The notes under the pieces: generated by a model
What the model saw: the letters and a program-made list of their open reading frames with translations, nothing else
The model's database searches: none
What the model was told of the DNA's origin: nothing
Made by a program: the position numbers and the translations under genes
Shown here: positions 24,471-35,630 of the stretch, piece after piece
Numbering within the stretch: the stretch's first letter is position 1
Layout: the number at the start of each line of letters is the position of its first letter
NCBI GenBank assembly: GCA_030272155.1
Contig: CP126195.1
Location: forward strand, 1,781,001 to 1,845,000
Direction of reading: 5' to 3'
Length of the DNA: 64,000 nucleotides
DNA from: Tetradesmus obliquus
Taxonomy: Eukaryota; Chlorophyta; Chlorophyceae; Sphaeropleales; Scenedesmaceae

Positions 24471-26159
24471 GAATGCTCTATTCAGGGTTTGTGTGACTGT
24501 GGTACCTGTAGGCGGTGCTCAGCAATGCTACCTGTTAACCGTGCGCTAACCGTGCCGGGCGTGCCACTGTTGACGAGTTTGTTGCTGCGACGCTGGTGCT
24601 GGAAGATCATTCGCTATAACAACGAGTGCAAATGAAGAAGACGATGATCTGTGTGGCTTGTGCCTGCTCACCAAAAGCAGCGTATGGTAAACACTTGTGC
24701 TGTTACTTTGGATAACACCTGGGCTGTCGCAACTGGACATCGCCATTGCCCCGCCTGTCGTAAGTCTAAGATACACTGCTGCTGCACCGCTCCTGCAAAA
24801 TTGAAAACCAAACTGCGGAGCCAAGAGGGAAAGGGGGTTATGAGGCCCTAAACCCCTCCCTAACCCCTAAAATAGCGGCTAGTGCCACATGTATTCTCCG
24901 CTTGGATAGCGCGTGGCAGCCATCATTTTGCTGCTGCAGTATTGCTGTCAATGCGCATGCGCGATACGCACCTCCCACGTGGTGTGCGCGGCTGCGCTTT
25001 TAACGCTTGCACCATCCTGCAACGCTTTAGACAGCCTTTTTACATCAGCGGTCATCCGCAATCTCACCAGCGGGTGCCCCAGCCACATCGATGTGGAAAC
25101 TTTGCTGCATGAGGTATGCAGTGCCGCTTGCGTGTCCACACAAAACAGGGAAGCATCCCTGTGTCTCAACAGTTGAGTAGCTGCCTGACAGTACTAGCAC
25201 GTAATTGCTCTTGCAAGCGCATGACCACGAGAACACAAGCCAAACCGGCTGACTCCTTGACCCGACGTTCAACCCACTCTTCGTGCACCTGCTGCTGCAC
25301 ATCCGCTGACCACATCACAAAAACGCCACTGCTGAACCCTAGCATCAACCTCAAGTTACTTGTACATCACACAGCAACCGCATGCACACGCCTTCAATCA
25401 ACTTGCCCACAATGCGTCTTTCGCCAGCCCAACAACGCATGCCAAGCAGTATCTTCAAGTTCGTGGCAATCTCTTGCAACCCCCGCCATGCCTGTATTGA
25501 ACCTTGGAACCTTCGGTATCTTTTGCAAGCCCTGCCAAGCCTGTACATGCCGCACTGCACTGAGCTGAGCATTGATGCTAGCTGCTCTTAAAGTGTGTAT
25601 GCATCTCTTCCCCTGGACACTCAACCCCCACCCACCCATCCACGCACACAACCACGCAACCACCAAACCACACAACCACCACCATCATGCTGCAGTTATT
25701 GATGCAACATGTGCTATCACCAGGCATGCACTGCTGTGCGGCACTCATCCCCTTGTGAGCCTACCATGCTCACTCGCTTTGCTTCTGCATGCCAAGCTCA
25801 GTTCAATGTATGCCAGGCAGGATCATGATCAGCTGCATGACACGCAGAAAGCTCCTAACAGCTAGCTGCTAAGCCTCTGTCATGCTGGCGCTGTGAACAG
25901 TACCTGTAAGGTGCTTGCACCAGACAATGCGTATACCACACCACAGCTGCAAGGCAGCCAGATGCACAAGCCGTGTCTGCCATGTAAGGTTGCAGGACAG
26001 AGTGCACAACACCAAGGCGCACAATGCAACTGGCCTGCTGACCGCCAAAAATCAATCCTGGCAATTTGAGCCAGCCACCAGCATTCACCATCGTCATGTT
26101 ACCCATCAAGCCATAGCATCAACGCCATTGGCCCCCGCGCCTTCCTGGAGCGGCAACAG
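24471..26159. other. Intergenic, no gene recognised
   Basis: Upstream of the second HVA22-like locus and beyond the 3' echoes of the secreted cysteine-rich gene. Open frames of up to 150 codons exist but have no domain, splice or composition support. Confidence 0.4.
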
Positions 26160-26700
26160 GAGGATGAACCGCCAGCACTCCTGTGCCCATTTTGCCCACG
26201 AATGCAGCAGCGGCAGCAGCAGCAACAGCAGCGGCAGCCGCCTAGTCCCAGCACTCGTAGTTTGCGCAGCGCTCGCAGCCCACATAGAGCGGCTGGCACG
26301 GCTTGCTCCCTAGCCCTCTGCAAAGCTCTTGCCCTTGCAGGGAGTGCAGGATGTCAAACAGCCCTTGCTGATGCATCTGCCATTCTTCCTACCGTTCTTC
26401 ACAGGCGACAGGGCCTCATCCTGGCCGCAAATGCTGCATTCAGATGTGCCAGAGGGGGATGGCCTGCAACCACTGCATCTCTGCTGCTGTTGCTGCAGCA
26501 GCAGCCTCCTAGTCCCAGCACTCGTGGTTGGCGCAGCGCTCACAGCCCACGTAGGGCCGTTGGCAGGGCTTGCAGGAAGTTGCTCCCCAGCCCTCAGCAA
26601 TTGCTTTGCAAAGGTCTTGCCCTTGCAGGGAGTGCAGGCTGAGCCCTTGCCATCCTTGCTTGGCAGCAGGGCCTCACCCTGGCCACACAGATGTTGAAAC
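26160..26700 (-). repeat. Echoes of a terminal exon beyond the stop codon
   Basis: Two copies of the last exon of the secreted cysteine-rich gene lie at about 26245-26420 and 26508-26700, about 250 bp apart and downstream of the stop at 26762. Each repeats GQGEALL...CKGKxF...CKPCQRPYVGCERCANYECWD and the TAG, with frame damage in between. Confidence 0.85.
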
Positions 26701-26761
26701 AAGATGTGCCAAAGGGGATTGCCTACAACCACTGCATCCCTGCTGCAGCAGCAGCAGCCCC

Positions 26762-28316
26762 CTAGTCCCAGCACTCGTAGTTGGCACAGCGCTCACAGCC
26801 CACGTACGGCCGCTGGCAGGGCTTGCAGGACGTTGCGCCCCACCCTTCAGCAAAGCTCTTGCCCTTGCAGGAGCTACAAGCCGAGCCTTTGCCATCCTTA
26901 TTTGGCAGTAGGGCCTCACCCTGGCCACATATGTTGCAGGAAGATGTGCCAGAAGGTGTCTGGGAAGAAAAGGTGCCAGGGGGGCAGGCGCTGCTGCTGC
27001 TGAGGCCCAGGACAGAGCCTGCAGCAACCTGCAGCAGAAGCAGCAGCAGCAGCAGCAAGAGAAGAAGCAGGACCGGGGATAGATTACTGCGGAAGTGTTG
27101 GTAGAGCAAAGACTGGGGAAATCAAGCCAGCGCAACTTGCAGCAGCAGCAGCAGCGGCAGGGTGCCACAGGCAAAAATCTAACCTCTTGTTAGAAAGCCA
27201 CACAGCGCAGCACAGGCACATCGCCGCACTCACCTTGAAGAACAGCTTGCAAGTTCCAGAGACCGCCTCCGGCTGAGCGTTGTACCACTGCTGTGCCGCA
27301 ACTGACGTGACAGCGCAGCGGATGTTTTCTGCGTCCATGAACCAACTGGCTGCGATGCGGCCGTCTGCGGTGCGCTGCAGCAGCACGCGCCAGCTGTTGT
27401 TCCAGTTTGAATCCGCGGGGGACTTCTCCAGAAATGTTGAGAACACAAAGGCGGCAGGGCCTGCAGGAGAGACGGAAATGCAATGCAGCAGTAGCAGCAG
27501 CAGCAGCAGCCCTGTGAGGCTTGCAGATAAGCCTGAGACATGGTGCCACTCGAGCTGTACAGCCATAAAACACATGCATGCGCTTATTTGTACCGCTCAG
27601 TTTGCAGCACTGCACTCACCTAGCTGCTGGTTCTGCACAATCAGCGCAGCCGGCTCAGCATGAGTGCCACCACAAACACTTCCAGCACATGCAGTACATG
27701 TTGTTTCATGCTGTACAAGACATATGCTGCCTGTCCTGCAAGCGCTGACTCACCTAGCTGCTGGGTCTGCACAGTCAGTGGTGACCACGAACACTGCCAT
27801 CACATGCAGTACATGTTGTTTCATGCTGTAAAAAACATATGCTGGCTGTCCTGCAAGCGCTGGCTCACCTAGCTGCTGGGTCTGCACAGTCAGTGGTGAC
27901 CACGAACACTGCCAGCACATGCAGTACATGTTGTTTCATGCTGTAAAAAACATATGCCGGCTGTCCTGCAAGCGCTGACTCACCTAGCTGCTGGTTCTGC
28001 ACAGTAAGTGCAGCCGGCTCAGCATGAGTGCCACCAAGTGCAGTGCCAGCACATTGCCAGACAGGTAGCTTTGCCAGCTGGCTGCCTGCAGTGCTACTGC
28101 CGAGCACCGTCCAGCTAACGCCGCTGTCTTGGTAGCTGAACCACGTCTGCTGCTTTGCCAGCCAAGCAGCAAAGCCTGCAAAAGCCTTGTTTGACTTGCA
28201 CACTGGGTGCGAAAGGTCGCTGGAGGCTACTGTGAGGATGCCGCTGCCAAACAGAGGCTTGGAAGATCCAGTGGGTGGCTTATAAGCACCACCACAAGCA
28301 CTTGCGGCGCCACCAG

Positions 28317-28348
<32 letters not shown>

Positions 28349-30117
28349 GGAGTCTTGCTGTTGCTGTTGGTGTTGACGTTTGCCTTCTCTGTGCTGCTGC
28401 CAGCTTGTGTCAGTGCGGAAAGCTTCCTCCTGTGACCAGCTGATGTGCCAGCAGCGGCCTTTGCTGCACTCGCTGCTGCTGCTGCTGCAGGCGTGCTGCT
28501 GCAGCTGACTCCAACCTTCCAAGACTGCGCGTCGCTGCCTTTACCTTCTGCAGGGCACAGCGCGCAGACAAACCCTGCGCTTGCTGGCTGCTGCTGCTGC
28601 TTGGCGCTGCCAGCAGGGCAGTTAGAAGGGCAATCTGCATCGCTCCCAGCCTTACAGGGTGTAGGTGCAAGGCCCAGGAAAGCTCCGGATGTTATACGGT
28701 ATGACAGCTCGCATTTCAAATCGGTATCTGTCAGTTTGAATGCGGAGGGGCCGGTTTGGACCAGTGTGAAGTTGCCGGGAGTGAACTCTCGGCGGTTGCT
28801 GCCGGTGTTGTAAGCGTTGATGGATGGTAAGCCAGTGTTCTGCATGAACACTGCATTGCCAATCCAGCTTAAAGTGAAGTCAGGCCAGGTGAGGTTACTG
28901 CCTGGGATGCTGCTGTATTTTGTTGCGTAGTCGAAATACCAGCTGGGGTAGTTGCCACTACTGTAGCCGGTCGGATCAGCCATGTGGGTGTAGCTGATGC
29001 AGCTGCTGCTGTTGTCATAGTATGGCAGCTGCTGTCCTGCAAAGCTGACAGGGAAGCGGTAGTCATCATCCATGCGGGTTACGCCCTGCAGGGTGTACCT
29101 GCAGTCGGCTGGCATAATCACGGTCAAGGATGACCACTTGATTGCCAGCTGCAGGCAGCAGGCAGACACAGCACAACACCTGATATTAGCATACGGCGCA
29201 AAGATGCTGTTGTGCAGTTGTGCCGCATAGAAGTGTTTTGTATGCTGAGGCATTGCTCTTGGCTGGCCTGTGCTGCTGCTGCTGCTGCTGCTCTGCTGCA
29301 GGAATTTGCCGGGCGCCATGATACCACCACTGTAGCACGCGCTGCAAAACCCACTCCGGCAGCAGTGTGCACTACCGCAAGAATGTGCCACAGCATGGCT
29401 CCCCTGTTGAAAGTGACTACTGCCTTGCCACTGTCCTGGTGTGCCCAACAGTAACATCTGCGGTTTTTAATCAGAAAACTGCTGCTGCTGCTACTGAATT
29501 GCTGACAACACTCACCTCACTGGAGCGGCAGTAGTCAGGGCCCTTGATGCCGGTAAGCACAAACGTGCTGTTTCCTGCAAGCAGTGCAAGGTGCAAGCGT
29601 TACTCAAGCCACAGCCGAAGAAGTGGGGCGCTGCAAGTGAGGGCACATGCAGAAATGCTGGGTGCCAGGCAATGGGCCAGGCGCAGCTTGTGGCAGCGAG
29701 GTGAGGGCATGCTGAGCAGCAGCAAGCCGGATGATTGCTGGCCGGCTGGAGGAGGTGCTTTGGGGAGTGTGGCAGAAAGAGGCAGCCCTCTGCACCTCTG
29801 GGCCGACTGACGTGAAAAATAGAGTGTCCTTTCCATGCCAGCACTGCTGCACAGAGTTGTGCAGCAGCACTCTGCTGCTTTCGTCACTGGTGACAACAGC
29901 TTCTGGTAAGCCGCTACGTCTAGATCCATAATATAGTCGCTTGAATATCCTGCTGCATCACATGTTTGGGCTCTAACAACGCGGCCTGCTGGGAAAATAA
30001 GACAACGGAGCAGAAGCAGCAGCACGGGTGCGAACGACAGTACTCACCCGGCGTGCACGTTGTCTGAGCCCAAGCCATTGAGGCCAGTAGCAGCAAAAGT
30101 AACACATAAAGCAACAT
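26762..30117 (-). CDS. Secreted cysteine-rich protein with GCC2/GCC3-like C-terminus
   Basis: Six exons join in phase to 642 residues: 30048-30117, 29845-29985, 29516-29574, 27984-29148, 27234-27460 and 26762-27028. The N-terminus is a clear signal peptide (MLLYVLLLLLLASMAWAQ). Residues from about 35 to 90 (DLDVAAYQKL..AAECC..LC..FVL..PDYC) resemble a PAN/apple-like disulphide module; this is tentative. The middle region, rich in Asn/Ser/Tyr, is not a domain I know. It includes CPAEGKG-type cysteine spacing and a Gln/Ala linker. The last exon has the CxxC-spaced pattern of GCC2/GCC3 (ephrin-receptor-like) repeats: CNICGQGEALL, CSSCKGKSF, CKPCQRPYVGCERC. The protein is likely extracellular or in the cell wall; its function is unknown. 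The exon 2 donor is the weakest boundary. Confidence 0.75.
27600..27915 (-). repeat. Echo array of the large-exon end
   Basis: Three copies of the last codons of exon 27984-29148 (AALTVQNQQL plus donor GTGAG) with intron flank lie at about 27610-27680, 27730-27810 and 27850-27925. The unit is about 117 bp. The copies keep the CTAG|GTGAG junction. Confidence 0.88.
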
Positions 30118-30700
30118 GCTGTCTCCGCAGTGCAGGCAAGCAGAGCAGCTCGGACTAGGCAGATCTCTGACTCGTACGCTGTCAACAGACTCCGTGATAC
30201 GGCAGCTAAAAGATCTAGCTTTCCGACCGGAATTTTTGTAATTTAGGCTTACGTCGTACTGAGGTTGGGCGGTTGCCGAGATGAAGCGCTTGTGCCGAGA
30301 CCAAAAGGGCCCAAACCGGTTTAGGGTACTGCTGCTGGCAGCTCCATGGGTGGGCTGCACCTCATACCAATGATTTGAGGGCTGTTTTCACTTAATAGCA
30401 GGCGTTCTGAAGCAGCTAAGATGCGTAAGACAATCTTCAGCGTCATTTCAAGGCTCTGCTTGTGCCGCAAACAGCAACTGGTGCCGCGCACCTGCGCAAC
30501 GGGCACAGGTGAACCTGCAGCTGCTAGTCAGGCCACTGGCAGTCCTCTCAACGACAGCGACAGACAAACATGCAGCTGCAGCGCAAAAACCCTTTGCGCT
30601 GTAAACAGCTGCCACATGAACTGGTCAGCTGAGGTTGAGGTGAGCCACCGTGGCTGGTGACCAGCAGGACCACAAGATTCGACTTCTTGCCTTGACATTC
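30118..30700. promoter_or_regulatory. Intergenic region upstream of the secreted gene
   Basis: 583 bp between the MYND gene stop and the secreted-gene start. It must hold a promoter. No motif recognised. Confidence 0.35.
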
Positions 30701-31831
30701 TCAGCAGCACCAGACAGCATAATTTTTATACACCCCTGAGCCTCTTGACAGCAGCAGCAAACATGCATGCAGCAGCTGCCGCTTGAGCTCATCAGCTGAG
30801 GCAAGGTGCCCCACTAGCAGAGCCACTAAATCAGACTTCTCAACAGCACCAGCCATGCCAGCCACACCAAGGCCAGCCAGCAGCGCCTTCAGCTGACGCA
30901 CAGGCAGCGCAGCAGCAGCTGCTGCACTGCCAGGTAGCTCAAGCAGTTCAAGGCCAGCTGCTGCAGCAACACCTGCCAAGCTGCTGCTGCTGCTGCCTGT
31001 GTCGCCGGAACCAGTGCTGGCTGCAGTACCAGCAGCATCGACACTGCTGCCCGCTGTGCTCGGACCTTCTGCTGCTGCTGCTGCTGCTGCCGCCAGCTTC
31101 TTGCAGACCAGCTTGTGCCCCGCTTTCCAGTGCTGCTTCTGGCACTCTGCGCTGCACACACGCACCTGCCTGCAGCCGCCACACACCTTGGCCCTGCCGT
31201 ACACCAGCTGCAGCTCGCTCAGCTTGCCCAGGTTGGTGCAGGCAGCGTTGTTGCAGGCCCAGCCAACCGGCAGCGCAGCCGCCACCGCTGCGCCAAACGC
31301 CCTCAGCTGGCCTGGCAGCTGATCGCCCCACACGCGCTGCAGCAGCAGGGATGCTGCTGCGCTCTTCATATCATGCTGTGCTGCTGATGGTGGCCCTGCA
31401 GCGACATTACGCTGCAGTGCCATATGCAAGCCTGCCTGCAGGTGCGCATGCTGCTGCAGCAGCTGTGTCAGCAGCGGCATGCCAGCTGCACCACCCTCAG
31501 CACTGCTGCTGCTGCTGCTGTTGCCCGGTGCCGCATCGCCTGGCAGCTGCATGTGGCACAGTTGGAATCCTAGCCACTCAACACACGGGTACGCCATCTC
31601 CAGCAGAGGCCTGAAGAACGCTTCATCCACCGCATTGACTTGGCTCAGGGGCATGGTCGGCGCGTTGCCGTGCTGCTGCTGCTGCTGCCGGAGGGTTGCA
31701 GCACTGCTGCTGCTGCTGCTGCTGTCAGGCAGCAGCTCACATAGCAGCTGCCCTACCAGCCACCTGCTGCGCGCTGCAACAGTCAGCCAGGGAGTAATCC
31801 AGTACGCCACATTTGCATCATACCAAGAATC

Positions 31832-31880
<49 letters not shown>

Positions 31881-33938
31881 TCCCTGCCACCTGGCCGGAA
31901 GGTCACCAGGGGCTCCGCTGCCATAACAGCTGCCGCCGCCCAGCGCCCAACCTGCCTGCCTGTTGGCAGCACCTCCTCACCAGCGGCACCCCCGCCTTCT
32001 GCAGGACACCTCAGCAGCGTCCGCAGCGTCCCTAGGTCCATACGCTGCACCATACCCTGCAACTCACTATCACTGGCAGCTGCCCACACACTTGCGCTAA
32101 AGCCAAACACCAGCCCGCTCATGGCTGTGCTGGGGTTCCTGTTCATTGCCGCAGCCGCGCTTTTGAGCCGCGCCTGCAGCTCCGCGGCGCTCATCTGTGC
32201 GGCCAACTCCCGCAGCGCTGCTGCTGGCATCGAACCGATCTGCTGCTGCAGCTGCGCTGCGCGCGCAGCTGCGGGCGAGCAGTCGATGCGGTTGCGGGCG
32301 AGCGTCACTGCTACGTCCAACGCGCCTCTGCGGCACACGTGCCGCAGCGCTGATGCGCACTTCTGCGCCGTCAGCAGCAGCGACACCACAAACGGCACGT
32401 GCTGCTGGTCGGCCAGCTGCTGGTTGCTGCTGCTGCTGCTGCTGCTGCCAACGACTGCTGCAAGCGGCGATGCCATTGACAGGTTAGCGGAGTGAAGCAC
32501 AGCCATGGCTGCAGCTACCACTTGATCCGCCGCGGTGAGCAGAGCTTCAGGTGTTACCGCAGCACCTTGCCGCCGCCACCGCTGCTGCTGCTGCCCCTGT
32601 TGAGTGCATATGTCGCAGCTGCATTGCTGTTGCTCAAGCCACGCACTACATCACCGGCATCCACTGCTGCGCGGCCCTGCTGCTGCTGGTGCAGCAGCGC
32701 AGTGAGCCAGGCTGCTGCAGCAATTAGCAGCTGGGCCAGCTCAGGCGCTGCCAGCAGCTGCAGCACGCTTGGCTGCAGCCGAAGCTCAGCATGCTGATAT
32801 GGCCCAGCAGTGACAGCCTGTGCAATGTTGAAGGCACCAGACAGGACGTTCTGGACCTGCTCCCATACTTGACCTGCACCCCAGGCGCTGCTGCTGCTGC
32901 TGCTGCTGCTGTTACTGGCGGCAGTGCGGCCCTGTGCTTGCAGCAGCAGCAGCGTCAGCTTAGCCGCTGGCACGAAGGTTGCGCGCAGTGCTGCATCCTC
33001 AAACAGAGCAGCGCTGGATGACGGCGTGAGCTTGTGCAGTACAAGGTTCACCCACAGCATCTGCAGCGCACTGGCCACAGCCAGGCCCTCTGTCAGCTTT
33101 GGAGCAGGCTGCTGCTGCTGCTGCCGCCCATTGTCAAGGAAGCCGCCCCGCAGGCCTTTTGATGGCTGCTGCTGCTGCTGCTGCTGCGGGTGTAAGGCCT
33201 GCTGCAGTTCACCTGCTAGGGCTTCACAGACCTTGGCCAGTGGTGTCAGCAGACCTGCAGCAGCAGGCAACAACGGCACATGGTGTGTCATATGAGCTGC
33301 CTTTTTCCCTGCTTGAGGCATAAGGGGTTGAAGCAATGGCAGATGCATTCAGTTGTGGCGCCGCAATGGGCAGCCTAGCAGCACGTTGCTGGCAAGGGCG
33401 AGTGGTGTTGTTGCAGGAAAAGGAAGGGGACACGGCTCATGCTCACAAAGCCATGGACGATGCCTGGCAAGGGTGATGCCGGCAATGTGGTAGTGGACAC
33501 TTGCAGCAGCCATGTATGCTGGTGCAATCTACTCAGCACCTGCCATGGCAGCAGGAACTTGCGAAAGTGCTCACCTGGCGCAGCATCACGCAGCAGCCGC
33601 TGCTGTGCGTCGTATGCTGAGTTGGGTGAGCTATTTGGCAGCTGAATTGAGACAGCGAGGCCCTGGAAGATCATGCTAATCAAGGTCAAGTCAGCAGCTG
33701 AGGCTTGCAGGATGCCCTGCTGCTGTTGCTGCAGGTGCAGCAGAGGTTGCTGTTCCCGTTGCTCCTCTGGCGTGCCGGTCTGGAGCAGTGTGGCGTAGGC
33801 GCCAGTTAGGAAGTCGTGCAGCTGCTCTAAGGCTGCACGAGACGTGGCCAACTCGCTAAAGCCGGCATTGCGGAGCCCCCTCAACACCTGCAGCGAGTCT
33901 AGTAGCTTGGGAGACGCTGCGTCACCCGATGCAGACAT
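30701..33938 (-). CDS. MYND zinc-finger protein with SAP-like C-terminus (one apparent frameshift)
   Basis: Exon 1 is 33575-33938 (ATG 33938, MSASGDAASPKLL). Exon 2 is 30701-33254. Near 32554-32560 the frame shifts by one base: frame one runs ...GGGGKVLR then TAA, while the next frame continues VTPEALLTAADQVVAAAMAV without a break, and one extra base makes 972 residues. No plausible intron fits there, so I read it as a base error or a recent indel. The C-terminal third holds a MYND finger (CNNAAC...CGGC...CSAEC..HW..H..C), a protein-protein binding zinc fold. The SAP-like helix pair VRQLKALLAGLGVAG...EKSDLVALLVGHL follows. Most of the N-terminal 700 residues is helical, Ala/Leu-rich with poly-Ser (from AGC runs) and unrecognised. 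Function unknown. Confidence 0.75.
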
Positions 33939-34585
33939 GCTGTTGCGATACGTGAATTTCCTTGCAGACCGTTGCAGCGTGCACTGCACCAGGATGGTGA
34001 TGAACCAATGCTACTGCTGCCACCAGCATCCCGTCACTAGGTGTATGCAGCACCGTTGACGACCCTGGTTCGGTTGCAGGTGCAGCACTGGCTTGTCACT
34101 GGAGGGTTTTGAAACATGTCATAACAGCAGCCTGACCTGGTCCCCGTGGGTGGTACTAGTTTCTGAACTGTTGACACCCTTTCATGCCGTTTCAAATCAT
34201 GCAGAACATACTAAAATTGGTAAGACATGTACTTGACCATGTCTGTGTCGTTCAGGCCCTGCGCCGGGGCCCAGCCCAGTGGGGTGAGTTCAACCACAAA
34301 AGCACAAAAAAAACCCAACAAAAGCTCGTTCTTGCAAGCACACCCTCAACTAGTCACTGCAGCCTTCAACCTGGTGCCAGCAGGCTGCAACTATGAGCAG
34401 TGCGTTTGACATCACAATGCGCTTGACATCACAGTAACATTACAAATCGTCCAAATCACAATGCAGTCATCAACAATCAAGCCATACCAACAATGCCATC
34501 CTCCGCACTTGGCTGGAGCAGACAAGGGAGCACTGCTATTCAGTGCAGCAGTAGTAGCGTATCAACACTGGACAGCAGCTTGGCC

Positions 34586-34623
<38 letters not shown>

Positions 34624-34630
34624 ACAGCCT
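33939..34630. other. Intergenic; (CTG)n tract
   Basis: Lies between the MYND gene and the small CxxC gene. It holds a CTG run at about 34590-34622 just past the stop of the small gene. No gene seen. Confidence 0.4.
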
Positions 34631-35431
34631 TTAGGTCAGCTGCAAATGCTCCACCAGCAGCTGCACCAGATCACCCTTCTCCACAGCTCCAGCAGTGCAC
34701 ACGCCGCGCTGATTCAGCTGCTGCTTGAGCTGCTTTACACTGAGGCCTGCAGCAGCTGCTGCTGATGCTGGCAGCGGCAGCTCACTGCTGCTGCTGCTGC
34801 TGCCGGCTGGTGCTGCTGCTGTGGGGCTGCTGGCGGGTTTGGAGAGTGGGTTTGGGACTAGGCCAGGGCGTCCGCCTGGGAGGCTGCCTGGGGATGGCTG
34901 CAAAGGCAGTGATCAGCCGCAGGTGATTTGGGCCAAAAGAGGAAATGCAGAAGTACTTGCAGAAGCATGGGACACTGAAGCGTCATTCGCAGCATGAGTT
35001 ATTGGTTGACCGAGCACAAGCAACATGCTTGCGATACACACTATGCATGGCTTGCGGTCGCAGCAACCTTGGATGCTGCTGCTGCTGCTGCTGCTGTTGA
35101 CAGTGTATGTTACCACCACCTCTGGCATGGCTGCTTCTGCTGTCGATATAAGGTGTGATCTGAACTTGAACCATATCTACGTGTTCAGTGATAGCCATGC
35201 CATGCAGTACAGCTGCAGGAAAGAAGGAGTGCTCACCCCTTTCAGCCTGACGCACTCGTCGCAACGAACTACGCAGTGCTGCAACCCATCGGCTTGAAGA
35301 ACGTACGTGACGCCGATGTCGAAAGTTCGAGTGTCCCCAGACTTGAACAGAGTGTGCTTTTCCAGAAACGACCAAGGAAGTTCTTGCCTGCAGCTTTCGC
35401 AGCTGATCCTGCCAACGTCGAAGCAACTCAT
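34631..35431 (-). CDS. Small CxxC protein with SAP-like C-terminus
   Basis: Two exons, 35237-35431 and 34631-34897, join in phase 0 to 153 residues from ATG 35431. The N-terminal exon has two CxxC pairs (CESC and CDEC) set about 45 residues apart, which suggests a small zinc ribbon. The second exon has a Pro/Ser/Ala linker and ends in VKQLKQQLNQRGVCTAG...EKGDLVQLLVEHL, a SAP-like (ARMET-tail type) helix pair. The same tail ends the MYND protein encoded just downstream. Function unknown. The gene lies 200 bp from the phosphatase stop codon, so its promoter is short. Confidence 0.7.
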
Positions 35432-35630
35432 GCATCGTTCGTGCAACTAAAAATTTGGCATCCAGTCAATCACAGTGAAAGGCAAAGCAAGCAGCGCGCC
35501 AGCCTGCTAGCTGAACGTACTCGACACTGGGACAAACCCAAAAGGGGTAACATATGTTTACACCCTAGATGCCATGCTATGACCGCAGCAATCCACGGCC
35601 AAAGCACACAAAACGCACTACCAAAAAACA

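Noticed and set aside
24848-24880. CCCTAAACCCC / CCCTAACCCCTAAAAT as an interstitial telomere
   Set aside because: Only about three irregular units; too short to separate from chance.
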